Positions 43,833 to 53,319 of a stretch of 64,000 bases of DNA are shown here, in pieces. Origin of the DNA: Pseudonocardia sulfidoxydans NBRC 16205 (GTDB lineage: Bacteria > Actinomycetota > Actinomycetes > Mycobacteriales > Pseudonocardiaceae); the NCBI RefSeq assembly GCF_007989085.1, contig NZ_BJVJ01000020.1:20155-84154 (forward strand). Direction: 5' to 3'. A program made the position numbers and the translations under genes. The notes beneath the pieces were generated by a model that had not been told where the DNA came from, made no database searches, and saw only the letters and a program-made list of their open reading frames with translations. Position 1 is the first letter of the stretch. Every line of letters starts with the position of its first letter.

Positions 43833-45664
43833 GAGGGCATCGTCGCGCGTCGGCCGAGGAGACGCATGGGGCGCTCCCGATGGTGCTCCTCGGCGAGGTC
43901 GCGCAGCCGTCCGTCGAGGAGCTGCTCGACGGTGACGATCCCGGCGAGGCGGGTCGCGTCGTCGCGGTCGACCACGGGCGCGGCACCGACGGCGGCCTCC
44001 GCGAACCGGGACGCGACCGCGCGCAGCGTGTCGTCGGCGCGGACGACGAGCGGGTCGTCGACGAGGAGGTCGGCGACGGTGCGGGCGCTCGCGGGCGGGT
44101 CGGTGAGCGCGCGGTGGGGGACGACCCCGGTGAGCGCGCCGTCGTCGTCGACGACGGGGAAGAGCCGTTGCCGGGGTGGGTCGTCGCAGGGCCGGCCGCG
44201 GCGGGGGACGCCGGCGGTGAGGGTCGTCGTGGGGACGGGGAGGGGGTCGGTGGTCCGCAGCGTCGCCGGGTCGGCGTGCATGACCTCGTCGACCATGAGT
44301 ACCTCCAGCGGGTCGACCTCGTACTCACGCGTGAGGTGGTACCCACGCCGGGCGATCTTCTCGGTGAGCACGGATCGGCGCAGCACCAGGGCCGAGGTGC
44401 CGTAGGCGGCGGCCGCCGCGATCATCAGCGGGAACAGCGCGGACCAGGCGTGGGTGAGCTCGAGGGTGAACACGACACCGGTGATCGGCGAGCGCATGAC
44501 CCCGCCGACGACGGCGGCGAGCCCGACGATGGCCCAGAACCCGGGCGCGGTCTGCGGGAACACGAGACCTTCGAGCGCGCCGAGGGCGGCGCCGATCATG
44601 AAGACGGGCGCGAGCACCCCGCCGGACGTGCCGGAGCCGAGCGACAGCCCCCAGATCAGGCTCTTCACGACGAGGATCCCGATGATCAGCGACATCGTCG
44701 CCCTGCCGGTGAGCAGCTCGTCGATGACGTCGTAGCCGACGCCGAGGGCCCGCGGCTCGATGAGACCGCCGATGCCGATGATCAGCCCGCCGATGGCCGG
44801 CCACCACATCCAGTGCAGTGGGAGCCGGGCGAAGGTGTCCTCGGACAGGTAGACGAGCGCGGTCACGGCGACGGCGAGCAGCCCGCCGACGATGCCCGCG
44901 GCGACGCACAGCGCGTCGACGGGGGCGCTCGGGGTGAAGGTGCCGAGGTCGACGGGGAAGATCGGGGCGCTGCCGAGCAGCGGGGCCCGCACGACGGTGG
45001 CGACGGAGACGGCCGCGACGACGGGCAGGAAGCTGCGCGGGCGCCACTCGAACAGCAGCAGCTCGACGGCGAGCAGCACCGACGCGAAGGGCGCGTTGAA
45101 CGTCGCGGCCATGCCGGCTGCGGCGCCGGAGACCATGAGTGCCTTGCGTTCGTCGGCCGACAGGTGCAGGTGTTGGGCGAGGATGGAGCCGACGGCCCCG
45201 CTGGTCATGATGATCGGCCCCTCGGCGCCGAACGGCCCGCCGCTGCCGATGCTCACGGCGGCCGACACGGGCTTGAGGACGGCCACCCGCGGCTCGACGG
45301 TGCTGCGCCGCAGGAGGATCGCCTCGATGGCCTCGGGCATGCCGTGGCCGCGGATCTTCTCCGAGCCGAAGCGGGCCATCAGGCCGATGACGAGGCCGCC
45401 GGCGACGGGCGCGAGCAGCACCAGCCAGGCGGGATGCGGTGCGGCGCCGGGCGCGACCAGTGCGGTGTCGACGCGTCCGTAGAAGACGAGGTTGGTGATC
45501 AGCCCGATGAGCCGTAGCAGGGCCCAGGCGGCGACGGCGCCGAGCGCGCCGATGGGCAGCGCCCACGCGATCGTGACGAGGACGCGCGGGGTGAGTGTGA
45601 AGTCGCCGAGGTGGCGGGCGCGGTCGCGGACGGGTGGGGCGGAGCGGGACACGACCGGGATCAT
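43829..45664 (-). CDS. ClC-family chloride channel/transporter with two CBS domains
   Basis: This homodimeric anion-transport protein has 611 residues. The membrane domain (about residues 30-440) has the ClC selectivity signatures GSGGPFGAEGPIIM (the gating glutamate is present), LGSGTSGGVLAPVFMIG and GVMRSPITGVVFTLELT. The region matching the internal proton glutamate of exchangers reads VLLAVELLLFEWRPRSF, so the second Glu of the usual EE pair is Leu. Two CBS domains (about 470-595) follow and may sense nucleotides. The ATG at 45664 is preferred; starts at 45694 and 45652 are possible. The marR gene overlaps its 3' end. Confidence 0.91.
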   Translation of the reverse strand: MIPVVSRSAPPVRDRARHLGDFTLTPRVLVTIAWALPIGALGAVAAWALLRLIGLITNLVFYGRVDTALVAPGAAPHPAWLVLLAPVAGGLVIGLMARFGSEKIRGHGMPEAIEAILLRRSTVEPRVAVLKPVSAAVSIGSGGPFGAEGPIIMTSGAVGSILAQHLHLSADERKALMVSGAAAGMAATFNAPFASVLLAVELLLFEWRPRSFLPVVAAVSVATVVRAPLLGSAPIFPVDLGTFTPSAPVDALCVAAGIVGGLLAVAVTALVYLSEDTFARLPLHWMWWPAIGGLIIGIGGLIEPRALGVGYDVIDELLTGRATMSLIIGILVVKSLIWGLSLGSGTSGGVLAPVFMIGAALGALEGLVFPQTAPGFWAIVGLAAVVGGVMRSPITGVVFTLELTHAWSALFPLMIAAAAAYGTSALVLRRSVLTEKIARRGYHLTREYEVDPLEVLMVDEVMHADPATLRTTDPLPVPTTTLTAGVPRRGRPCDDPPRQRLFPVVDDDGALTGVVPHRALTDPPASARTVADLLVDDPLVVRADDTLRAVASRFAEAAVGAAPVVDRDDATRLAGIVTVEQLLDGRLRDLAEEHHRERPMRLLGRRATMPS

Positions 45665-45798
45665 GCACGTCACGCAACGATTGCGCACCCACACAGATTG
45701 CGTCGTTCGGGGTCGTCCCTGACTCCTTCCAGGGATGACCCGGTGCCCCGACCGGCGGATTCACGGTGGAATGGGGCGAACCGAGCAGGAGGACGTCC

Positions 45799-46779
45799 AT
45801 GATCGAGGTGAGAGGTCTCACCAAGCGGTACCGCTCGACGCTCGCCGTCGACGACCTGACCTTCGAGGTGCGCCCGGGCGTCGTGACGGGGTTCCTCGGA
45901 CCCAACGGCGCGGGGAAGTCGACGACGATGCGGATGGTCCTCGACCTGGACCGCCCCGACGCGGGCGAGGTCAGGATCGACGGCCGCCCCTACCGCGACC
46001 ACGCCCGTCCGATGCGGACGGTCGGTGCGCTGCTCGACGCGAAGTGGGTGCACCCCAACCGCTCCGCCCGCCGGCACCTGCAGTGGATGGCCGCCGCGAC
46101 CGGACTGCCCGCGACGCGTGCCGACGAGGTGCTGGAGCTCGTCGGGCTGACGGCTGTCGCGGGCAAGCGGGCGGGGACGTTCTCGCTCGGCATGGCGCAG
46201 CGCCTCGGCATCGCGGGCGCGCTGCTCGGCGACCCGCCCGTGCTGATGTTCGACGAGCCCGTCAACGGCCTCGATCCCGAGGGCATCCGCTGGATCCGCA
46301 CGCTGATGCAGGGCCTGGCCGCCGAGGGCCGCACGGTGTTCGTGTCGAGCCATCTGCTGTCGGAGATGGCGCTGACCGCGACGGAGCTGGTCGTCATCGG
46401 GCGCGGCCGGCTGATCTCCCACGGCCCGACCGCGGCGTTCGTCGACGGGGCCTCGGGGTCGTCGGTGCTGGTGCGCAGCCCCGCGATCACCGACCTCGTG
46501 CCGGTCGTGCAGGCCGCCGGGTTCGGCGTGACGCCCGACCCGTCGGGCGGCGCCCGCGTCACCGGGGCGTCGACGGAACAGATCGGCGAGCTCGCCGCGG
46601 CCGCCGGGATCGTGCTGCACGAACTGACGCAGGTGCGCGGCTCGCTGGAGGAGGCGTTCATGCAGATCACCGGCGGGGACGTGGAGTTCACGGCGGGCGG
46701 GCCGCCACCCCGGCCGCCGGTCCCCGGTGCCCCGGCGCCGGGTCCGGCCGGCACGCACCGGTCGGAGGTGCAGCGATGA
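45799..46779 (+). CDS. ABC exporter ATP-binding protein
   Basis: This is the ATPase of a two-component ABC exporter of the CcmA/BcrA type. The 326-residue protein has Walker A FLGPNGAGKSTTMRMVLDL and signature FSLGMAQRLGIAGALLGDP, a variant LGMAQ in place of LSGGQ. Walker B is VLMFDEPVNGLDPEGIRWI, and HLLSEMALTATELVVIG follows. A C-terminal domain ends in a Pro-rich tail (PPPRPPVPGAPAPGP). The ATG at 45799 has AGGAGG seven bases upstream. It overlaps the permease gene by 4 nt. Bacitracin-type or lantibiotic self-protection is typical of this architecture, but no substrate can be named. Confidence 0.92.
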   Translation: MIEVRGLTKRYRSTLAVDDLTFEVRPGVVTGFLGPNGAGKSTTMRMVLDLDRPDAGEVRIDGRPYRDHARPMRTVGALLDAKWVHPNRSARRHLQWMAAATGLPATRADEVLELVGLTAVAGKRAGTFSLGMAQRLGIAGALLGDPPVLMFDEPVNGLDPEGIRWIRTLMQGLAAEGRTVFVSSHLLSEMALTATELVVIGRGRLISHGPTAAFVDGASGSSVLVRSPAITDLVPVVQAAGFGVTPDPSGGARVTGASTEQIGELAAAAGIVLHELTQVRGSLEEAFMQITGGDVEFTAGGPPPRPPVPGAPAPGPAGTHRSEVQR

Positions 46780-47528
46780 GTGCCGTCGCCGCGGAACGGA
46801 TCAAGCTGATGTCGACGCGCTCGCCGTGGTGGACGAGCGCCGTCGCGGTCGTGATCGTCATCGGGCTGACGGCGGTCGTCGTCGCCACCTGGAGCCCGGC
46901 GGACGGGTCGGTGCCGTTCGCGGTCAGCGGCTACTTCGCGACGTTCGGCATGGTCGTCGTCATGGTCATGGCGACGGTCTCGGTGACCTCGGAGTACCGC
47001 TTCGGGACGATCCGCACGACGTTCCAGGCCGTCCCGAACCGGACGGCGGCGCTGCTGGCCAAGGCTGCGGTCGTGGTGCCGGTGGCGGGCGTCGTCGGGC
47101 TGCTCGCCGGGTTCGGCTCCTGGGGTGTGGCGTGGCTGATCTCGCCGACGTCCATGAGCCTGTCGACCGGGGCGGAGTGGCGGGTCGTCGCGGGGATCGC
47201 GCTGGTGTGGGCGGTGGGCGCGGTGATCGCGCTGGCCGTCGGCGTCCTGGTCCGGCAGACCGCGGGCGCGGTGACGCTGCTGCTGGTGTGGGTGCTGCTG
47301 GTCGAGAACCTGATCGGGCTGATCCCGCGCGTCGGCGCCGACATCCAGAGCTGGTTGCCGTTCGTGAACGCGACGAACTTCCTCACCGGCGGGGGTGGCG
47401 ACGCGGGCGCGGTGCCGTCGATGTCGACGATGCACTTCGGGCCGTGGGGCTCACTGGCGTGGTTCGCGGGCGTCGCCGTCGTCCTCATGGCGATCGCGCT
47501 GGCGGTGGCGAACCGACGCGACGCCTGA
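46776..47528 (+). CDS. ABC exporter permease
   Basis: This 250-residue membrane partner of the preceding ATPase has about six membrane spans. It includes MSAVAAERIKLMSTRSPWWTS at the N-terminus, the ABC-2-type VTSEYRFGTIRTTFQAVPNR in the first cytoplasmic loop, and LIGLIPRVGADIQSWLPFVNATNFL before the last span. The ATG overlaps the ATPase stop (ATGA). A family I palindrome starts 6 bp after its stop. Confidence 0.9.
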   Translation: MSAVAAERIKLMSTRSPWWTSAVAVVIVIGLTAVVVATWSPADGSVPFAVSGYFATFGMVVVMVMATVSVTSEYRFGTIRTTFQAVPNRTAALLAKAAVVVPVAGVVGLLAGFGSWGVAWLISPTSMSLSTGAEWRVVAGIALVWAVGAVIALAVGVLVRQTAGAVTLLLVWVLLVENLIGLIPRVGADIQSWLPFVNATNFLTGGGGDAGAVPSMSTMHFGPWGSLAWFAGVAVVLMAIALAVANRRDA

Positions 47529-47534
47529 CCCCCT

Positions 47535-47574
47535 GTGAGCGGCAATAGTCGCTATAGCGACTATTGCCGCTCAC
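47535..47574. repeat. Palindromic repeat family I, copy 5
   Basis: A perfect 40-bp palindrome, GTGAGCGGCAATAGTCGC - TATA - GCGACTATTGCCGCTCAC, with outer CCCT/AGGG. It is followed at once by a 15-bp direct duplication (GCTCACAGGGTCTG at 47569 and again at 47584), as if the right end had been copied. Confidence 0.95.
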
Positions 47575-47609
47575 AGGGTCTGCGCTCACAGGGTCTGGGG
47601 GGCGGCGCG

Positions 47610-47615
47610 TAGGCT
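47610..47615 (+). promoter_or_regulatory. Candidate -10 of mfd
   Basis: TAGGCT lies 84 bp before the mfd GTG, just after the family I palindrome and its duplication. It would give a leader of about 75 nt. Pattern evidence only. Confidence 0.3.
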
Positions 47616-47698
47616 GGGTGACAGGCCCCGACCCGGGTGCGATTCCCGGGGGAGGGTCTGTCTCGCGTGCTCTGCCCTCTTCGAGGAGTTGCCCCGAC

Positions 47699-50600
47699 GT
47701 GTCCGCGGCCCCGCTGTCCGGCCTGCTCACCGCCACTGTTCCCGCCCTGGTCGGGGTCCTCGACTCCGTCGCCACGCTCGACCCCCGCGCGGCCGACGTC
47801 CCGGCGCTCGCCGTCGAGGGCCCCGCCGCGCTGCGCCCGTTCCTCGCCTCGGCCGTCGTCGCCGAGGGCGGCCGGACCGTGCTCGCGGTGACCGCGACCG
47901 ACCGGGAGGCCGAGGACCTGGCGGCCGCCGCGTCGGACCTGCTGGGTCCCGACGCGGTCGCGGTCCTGCCGTCGTGGGAGACGCTGCCCCACGAGCGGCT
48001 CTCCCCGCGCCCCGACACCGTCGGCCGCCGGCTGACGATCTTCCGGGCGCTCGCGGGCGGCGACTCCCCGGTGCGGCTGGTCGCGGCGGCGGCGCGCAGC
48101 CTGATCCAGCCGATCGCGCCGGGGCTGGGCACGCTCGACCCGGTCCGGCTGCGCGTCGGCACCGAGTACGGGTTCGATGACCTGCTGGAACGGCTCGTCG
48201 AGCTGGCGTACACGCGCGTCGAGATGGTCACCGAGCGCGGCGAGTTCGCCGTCCGCGGCGGCATCGTCGACCTCTTCGTGCCCACGGCCGACCATCCGGT
48301 CCGTATCGAGTTCTGGGGCGACGAGGTCAGCGAGATCCGCGCGTTCGCGGTCGCCGACCAGCGCTCGGTCGAGGCCGTCGAGGAGGTCGTCGCGCCCGCG
48401 TGCCGGGAGCTGCTGCTCACCGCACCGGTCCGGGCCCGCGCCACCGCCCTCGCGAAGACGCACGAGAACACCCCGCAGCTGCGCGAGCTGCTGGAGAAGC
48501 TCGCGGAGGGCATCCCGTCGGAGGGCATGGAGTCGCTGGTCCCGGCCCTGGTGGGCGACGAGATGCAGCTGCTGACGGACCTGCTGCCCGCCGGGTCGAT
48601 CGTGCTGGTGGCCGACCCGGAGCGGATCCGCACCCGCGCCCACGACCTCGTCCGCACCGGCCAGGAGTTCCTGGAGGCGTCGTGGCTCGCGGCGTCGCTG
48701 GGCAGCGACGACGCCGCCGCCGGCGCGGCCGCCCCGATCGACCTCGGCGCGTCGGCCTACCGCGACCTCGGCGAGGTGCTCGCGCACGCGGCGACGTCGG
48801 GGCGGCCCGTCGTGACGCTCTCGCCGCTGCTGTCGGGGTCCGACGAGTCCCTCGTGCCCGCCGTGCACGAGATCGAGTCCTACCGCGGCGACACCGACCG
48901 CGCGCTCGTCGACATGCGCGCCCACGTCGCCACCGGCGGTGCCGCGGTGCTGGTCGTCGCCGGGCAGGGCACCGCGCAGCGGTCGCTGGAGCAGCTGCGT
49001 GAGGCCGAGGTGCCGGCGTCGCTGGTCGAGGCCCTCACCGACGAGCCCGAGAAGGGCCTGGTCACGGTCACGTGCGGGCGGGTCGCCGACGGGTTCACCG
49101 CGGCGGCGATCGGGCTGGTCGTGCTCAGCGAGGCCGACCTGACGGGCAGCCGCGCCGGGCTGGAGGCAACGGCCCGCAAGATGCCCGCGCGCCGGCGCAA
49201 CGCCGTCGACCTCGCGGTCCTGCAGCCGGGCGACTTCGTCGTGCACAACCAGCACGGCATCGGCCGGTTCGTCGAGATGCGTGAGCGGACCGTGCAGGGC
49301 GCGACGCGCGAGTACCTGGTGCTGGAGTACGCGTCGTCCAAGCGCGGGCAGCCCGCCGACCGGCTGTTCGTGCCGACGGACGCACTCGACGAGATCAGCC
49401 GCTACGTCGGCGGCGAGCAGCCCGCGCTGAACAAGCTGGGCGGCGCCGACTGGTCGAAGACGAAGAGCAAGGCGCGCAAGGCCGTCCGCGACATCGCCGC
49501 CGGGCTGGTGCAGCTCTACGCGGCGCGGCAGGCCTCGCCCGGGCACGCGTTCGCCACCGACAGCCCGTGGCAGCGTGAGCTGGAGGACGCGTTCCCGTTC
49601 ACCGAGACCCCCGACCAGCTGGCCGCGATCGACGAGGTCAAGGCCGACATGGAGCGGGCCGTCCCGATGGACCGGGTCATCTCCGGCGACGTCGGGTTCG
49701 GCAAGACCGAGATCGCGGTGCGGGCGGCGTTCAAGGCGGTGCAGGACGGCAAGCAGGTCGCCGTGCTCGTCCCGACGACGCTGCTGGCCACCCAGCACCT
49801 CGCGACGTTCTCCGACCGCATGCGCGCCTTCCCCGTCACGGTGAAGGGGCTGTCGCGGTTCACCGACGCGGCCGAGGCCAAGCAGACGATCGAGGGGCTG
49901 GCGGACGGGACGGTCGACGTCGTCGTCGGCACCCACCGGCTGCTGCAGACGGGCGTGCGCTGGAAGGACCTCGGCCTGGTGATCGTCGACGAGGAGCAGC
50001 GGTTCGGCGTCGAGCACAAGGAACACATCACCGCGCTGCGCGCGCACGTCGACGTCCTGACGCTGTCGGCGACGCCGATCCCGCGCACCCTGGAGATGAG
50101 CCTCGCCGGCATCCGCGAGATGTCGACGATCACCACCCCGCCCGAGTCGCGCCACCCCACGCTGACCTACGTCGGCGCCTACGACCCGAAGCAGGTCGGC
50201 GCCGCGATCCGCCGCGAGCTGCTGCGCGACGGGCAGGTCTTCTACGTCCACAACCGGGTGTCGAGCATCGACCGCGCGGCGAAGACGATCCAGGACCTCG
50301 TGCCGGAGGCGCGGATCGCGGTGGCGCACGGCCAGATGAACGAGGAGGTGCTCGAGCGCACCGTCAACGGCTTCTGGCACCGCGAGTACGACGTCCTGGT
50401 CTGCACCACGATCGTCGAGAACGGCCTCGACATCTCCAACGCGAACACGTTGATCGTCGAGCGTTCCGACACGCTCGGGCTCTCGCAGCTGCACCAGCTG
50501 CGCGGCCGGGTCGGGCGTGGCCGCGAGCGCGGCTACGCGTACTTCCTCTACCCGGCGGAGAACCCGCTCACCGAGACGGCGCACGACCGGCTGGCGACGA

Positions 50601-51286
50601 TCGCGCAGCACTCGGGCCTGGGCTCGGGCGCGGCCGTCGCGATGAAGGACCTGGAGATCCGCGGCGCGGGCAACATCCTGGGCGCCGAGCAGTCCGGGCA
50701 CATCGCGGGCGTCGGCTTCGACCTCTACATCCGGCTGGTCGGCGAGGCCGTCGCGGCATTCCGCAAGCAGGCGGGCTCGCAGGGTTCCGACGAGCCCGAG
50801 CCGCTGGCCGAGGTCCGGATCGACCTGCCGATCGACGCGCACGTCCCGCACGACTACGTGACGGGCGAGCGGCTGCGCCTGGAGGTGTACCGCAAGATCG
50901 CGGAGTCGCCCGACCAGGCGGCGCTCGACGCGATCGTCGACGAGCTCACCGACCGCTACGGCGAGCCGCCGGAGCCGGTCCGCAACCTGCTCGCGGTCGC
51001 GGCGTTCCGGCAGGCGTGCCGCGAGCTCGGGGTGGGCGAGGTCGCGGTGGCGGGCAACGCGGTCCGGGTGGGGCCGGTCGACCTGGCCGACTCGGCGCAG
51101 ATGCGGCTCAAGCGGCTGTACCCGAAGGCCGTCTACAAGCCGGCGGCCCGGTTGGTGACGGTCCCGCGCCCGGCCGAGGGCAACCGGATCGGTGGCGCGC
51201 CGCTGCGCGACGTCGAGCTGCTGGAGTGGGCGAAGCGGCTGCTCACCGACCTGACGGGCACGCCCGCAGCGGTCGCGGCGGGCTGA
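47699..51286 (+). CDS. mfd: Transcription-repair coupling factor
   Basis: Mfd displaces RNA polymerase stalled at DNA lesions and recruits UvrA. The 1195-residue protein has an N-terminal UvrB-like region (about 1-350). The RNA-polymerase-interacting domain begins [15 protein letters not shown] near residue 512. The SF2 translocase has Walker [16 protein letters not shown] near 662, [14 protein letters not shown] near 763 and the TRG-type motif [20 protein letters not shown] near 905. A C-terminal D7 autoinhibitory domain completes it. The GTG at 47699 gives the usual N-terminus, with GAGGAG ten bases upstream; earlier in-frame starts run into the palindrome region. mfd-mazG-eno is conserved gene order. 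Confidence 0.96.
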   Translation: MSAAPLSGLLTATVPALVGVLDSVATLDPRAADVPALAVEGPAALRPFLASAVVAEGGRTVLAVTATDREAEDLAAAASDLLGPDAVAVLPSWETLPHERLSPRPDTVGRRLTIFRALAGGDSPVRLVAAAARSLIQPIAPGLGTLDPVRLRVGTEYGFDDLLERLVELAYTRVEMVTERGEFAVRGGIVDLFVPTADHPVRIEFWGDEVSEIRAFAVADQRSVEAVEEVVAPACRELLLTAPVRARATALAKTHENTPQLRELLEKLAEGIPSEGMESLVPALVGDEMQLLTDLLPAGSIVLVADPERIRTRAHDLVRTGQEFLEASWLAASLGSDDAAAGAAAPIDLGASAYRDLGEVLAHAATSGRPVVTLSPLLSGSDESLVPAVHEIESYRGDTDRALVDMRAHVATGGAAVLVVAGQGTAQRSLEQLREAEVPASLVEALTDEPEKGLVTVTCGRVADGFTAAAIGLVVLSEADLTGSRAGLEATARKMPARRRNAVDLAVLQPGDFVVHNQHGIGRFVEMRERTVQGATREYLVLEYASSKRGQPADRLFVPTDALDEISRYVGGEQPALNKLGGADWSKTKSKARKAVRDIAAGLVQLYAARQASPGHAFATDSPWQRELEDAFPFTETPDQLAAIDEVKADMERAVPMDRVISGDVGFGKTEIAVRAAFKAVQDGKQVAVLVPTTLLATQHLATFSDRMRAFPVTVKGLSRFTDAAEAKQTIEGLADGTVDVVVGTHRLLQTGVRWKDLGLVIVDEEQRFGVEHKEHITALRAHVDVLTLSATPIPRTLEMSLAGIREMSTITTPPESRHPTLTYVGAYDPKQVGAAIRRELLRDGQVFYVHNRVSSIDRAAKTIQDLVPEARIAVAHGQMNEEVLERTVNGFWHREYDVLVCTTIVENGLDISNANTLIVERSDTLGLSQLHQLRGRVGRGRERGYAYFLYPAENPLTETAHDRLATIAQHSGLGSGAAVAMKDLEIRGAGNILGAEQSGHIAGVGFDLYIRLVGEAVAAFRKQAGSQGSDEPEPLAEVRIDLPIDAHVPHDYVTGERLRLEVYRKIAESPDQAALDAIVDELTDRYGEPPEPVRNLLAVAAFRQACRELGVGEVAVAGNAVRVGPVDLADSAQMRLKRLYPKAVYKPAARLVTVPRPAEGNRIGGAPLRDVELLEWAKRLLTDLTGTPAAVAAG

Positions 51287-51345
51287 GCGGGCGGCCGCAC
51301 ATGACCCTCGGCGGGGTGTGGAAAGCCACGTGAGAGGGTGGGCCC

Positions 51346-52311
51346 GTGCGCAGCAGGGTGATCCGGGCCATCGCCGTCACGTCGATCCTCGGAGCGGTCG
51401 TCGCGGGATGCGGCAGCGGACCGAGCCAGGTCGGGTCGGCCGTCATCGTCGGCGACTCGTCGGTCGGGCTGTCGAGTGTCGAGTCGCAGCTGGGCACGCT
51501 GCTCGCCTCGCCCCGGCTCACGGCGCTGATGGCGCAGTCCGGGGTCACCCCCGATCTCGTGGCGCGTGAGCTGGTCAGCCGCGCGGTGCTGCACGACCTG
51601 ATCCGCGCCGAGGCGGCCGAGACCGGTCTGACGGTCACCGACGCGCAGGTCGACGAGACCATCGCCGCCGACGACCGGACCACCGACGACAACCAGCCCG
51701 CCGCGGCGACGCTGGAGTCGCCGATCGCGCAGTACGGCGACCCGGCGCTGCGCCGCGAGGCCGTCCGCGACGACCTGCTGATGGTCGAGCTGGGCCGCCG
51801 CGAGCTCGACCGGCTCAACGTCGCCGTGCAGGTGGGGCAGACGTCGTCGGAGGCCGACGCGCAGGCGAAGGCCCGGGCCGCCCTCACGGGTGGTCCGGCG
51901 GCCGACCAGTTCTTCGGCGGCCCCGCCCGCGCCGTCCCGGCGTCGCAGATCGTGCCCGGCTTCGCGCAGGCCCCGCCGTACGCGTGGTCGCTGCTCGGCA
52001 CCCCGCAGGGCGGCGTGATCATCGTGAAGCCGCAGCAGGGCGACACCACGTGGACGATCGCGAAGGTGCAGTCGCGCACCCTCGCCGACCCGCCGCCGCC
52101 CGCGCGCGGCCAGGACGACGGCCAGTCGGCCGACCAGGTGGACCGCACCCTGCTGCTGACGTTCGGCACGCACCTGCTGCAGCCGCGTGCGATGGCCACC
52201 GACATCCGCATCAACCCGCGCTACGGCGTGTGGGACCCGCTGTCGATGGGCGTCCTGCCGGCCGACCAGGTGCCCGGCACCATCCTCGCCCCGCCCGCCG
52301 CCACCCCCTGA
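51346..52311 (+). CDS. SurA-like lipoprotein chaperone
   Basis: The 321-residue precursor begins with a lipoprotein signal ending in the lipobox VVAGC (Cys22). The mature part resembles the SurA N-terminal helical domain: long amphipathic helices such as LVARELVSRAVLHDLIRAEAAETGLTVTD (residues split by family motifs) and a helix starting DPALRREAVRDDLLMVELG. No clear peptidyl-prolyl isomerase domain is evident. A SurA-like lipoprotein between mfd and mazG is common in the Pseudonocardiales (recollection). A likely role is folding or delivery of exported proteins at the outer face of the membrane. The GTG start gives a signal peptide of normal length. Confidence 0.8.
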   Translation: MRSRVIRAIAVTSILGAVVAGCGSGPSQVGSAVIVGDSSVGLSSVESQLGTLLASPRLTALMAQSGVTPDLVARELVSRAVLHDLIRAEAAETGLTVTDAQVDETIAADDRTTDDNQPAAATLESPIAQYGDPALRREAVRDDLLMVELGRRELDRLNVAVQVGQTSSEADAQAKARAALTGGPAADQFFGGPARAVPASQIVPGFAQAPPYAWSLLGTPQGGVIIVKPQQGDTTWTIAKVQSRTLADPPPPARGQDDGQSADQVDRTLLLTFGTHLLQPRAMATDIRINPRYGVWDPLSMGVLPADQVPGTILAPPAATP

Positions 52312-52320
52312 CCGGCTCTC

Positions 52321-53319
52321 GTGACGACCGTCGTCCTGCTCTCCGCGCGCCTCGGCGCGGTCCTGCCCGCGGCGGCCGTGGGCCCGCTGCGCACGGCCAC
52401 CGCGGTCGTCGCCACCCCCGACGTCACCGACCCGGCCTCGTGGGGTGCCGTGCCGCTCGACGGTGACCCGCCCGCGGGATCGGTCGTGCTCACCACCGAT
52501 CCCGCGCACCCGCTCGTCGCGGCGGCCGACGCCGTGATCACGACGCCCGAGCCCACGGGCGCGGCCCTGCTCGACGCGGTGGCCGTCATGGACCGGCTGC
52601 GCTCGCCCGGCGGCTGCCCGTGGGACGCCGAGCAGACGCACGACTCCTTGCTGCAGTACCTGGTCGAGGAGGCCTACGAGCTGTACGAGGCGATCGAGGA
52701 CGGCGACCGGACGGCGATGCGCGAGGAGCTCGGCGACGTGCTCCTGCAGGTCCTGTTCCACGCCCGGGTGGCGGCCGAGGACGCCGCCTCGTTCGACGTC
52801 GACGACGTCGCCGGTGATCTCGTCGCCAAGCTGGTGGGGCGGCACCCGCACGTCTTCGCGGGCAGCGAGCGGATCGACACCGCGGAACGCCAGGAGCACC
52901 GCTGGGAGGAGCTCAAGCGGGCCGAGAAGCAGCGTGAGTCCAGTGTCGACGGGGTGCCGATGGGGCAGCCCGCCGTCGCGCTCGCGGCCAAGCTCACCAG
53001 CCGCACCGCCCGGGCGGGCTTCCCGGCCGAGCTGCTGCCGTCGGGGCCGGGGGTGGGGGAGGAGCTGTTCGCGCTCGCGGCCCGCGCCAAGCTCGCCGGG
53101 GTCGATCCGGAGGCGGAGCTGCGCACCGCGGCGCGCCGGTTCGCCGACCGCGTCCGCGCGGCCCAGCGCGCGGCGACCGCCGAGGGCGCGGACGCGCACG
53201 CCCTCGACGGCGACGCCTGGCGTGCGGCGTGGACGGCTCAGGAGAGCAGCGTCGTTCACGAGAGCAGCGTCGTTCAGGCGAGCAGCGTCGTTCAGGAGAG
53301 CAGGGCGCTGCCCCAGTAG
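52321..53319 (+). CDS. mazG: Nucleoside triphosphate pyrophosphohydrolase MazG
   Basis: MazG hydrolyses (d)NTPs, including damaged ones, to monophosphates. The 332-residue protein has an N-terminal region of about 85 residues typical of the actinobacterial form. The MazG core follows: RSPGGCPWDAEQTHDSLLQY, the metal-binding EEAYELYEAIEDGD, REELGDVLLQVLFHARVA and a repeat half with TSRTARAGFP. The C-terminus ends in repeated peptides (ESSVVH, ESSVVQ, ASSVVQ, ES) from an 18-bp DNA tandem repeat. The frame overlaps the end of the convergent efeB by 28 bp. Confidence 0.93.
   Translation: MTTVVLLSARLGAVLPAAAVGPLRTATAVVATPDVTDPASWGAVPLDGDPPAGSVVLTTDPAHPLVAAADAVITTPEPTGAALLDAVAVMDRLRSPGGCPWDAEQTHDSLLQYLVEEAYELYEAIEDGDRTAMREELGDVLLQVLFHARVAAEDAASFDVDDVAGDLVAKLVGRHPHVFAGSERIDTAERQEHRWEELKRAEKQRESSVDGVPMGQPAVALAAKLTSRTARAGFPAELLPSGPGVGEELFALAARAKLAGVDPEAELRTAARRFADRVRAAQRAATAEGADAHALDGDAWRAAWTAQESSVVHESSVVQASSVVQESRALPQ
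53242..53305. repeat. 18-bp tandem repeat at the mazG / efeB junction
   Basis: GAGAGCAGCGTCGTTCA(C/G) occurs three and a half times in a row. It encodes the tail ESSVV(H/Q) of MazG. The stop codon of the convergent efeB (53294-53292) falls in the third unit. Repeat-number change would lengthen MazG by six residues per unit and move the stop context of EfeB. Confidence 0.9.

Noticed and set aside
43855..43875. Family IV fragment in the ClC gene (GACGCATGGGGCGCTC)
   Set aside because: It matches part of copy 4 by chance but lies in conserved coding sequence and lacks the outer stems.
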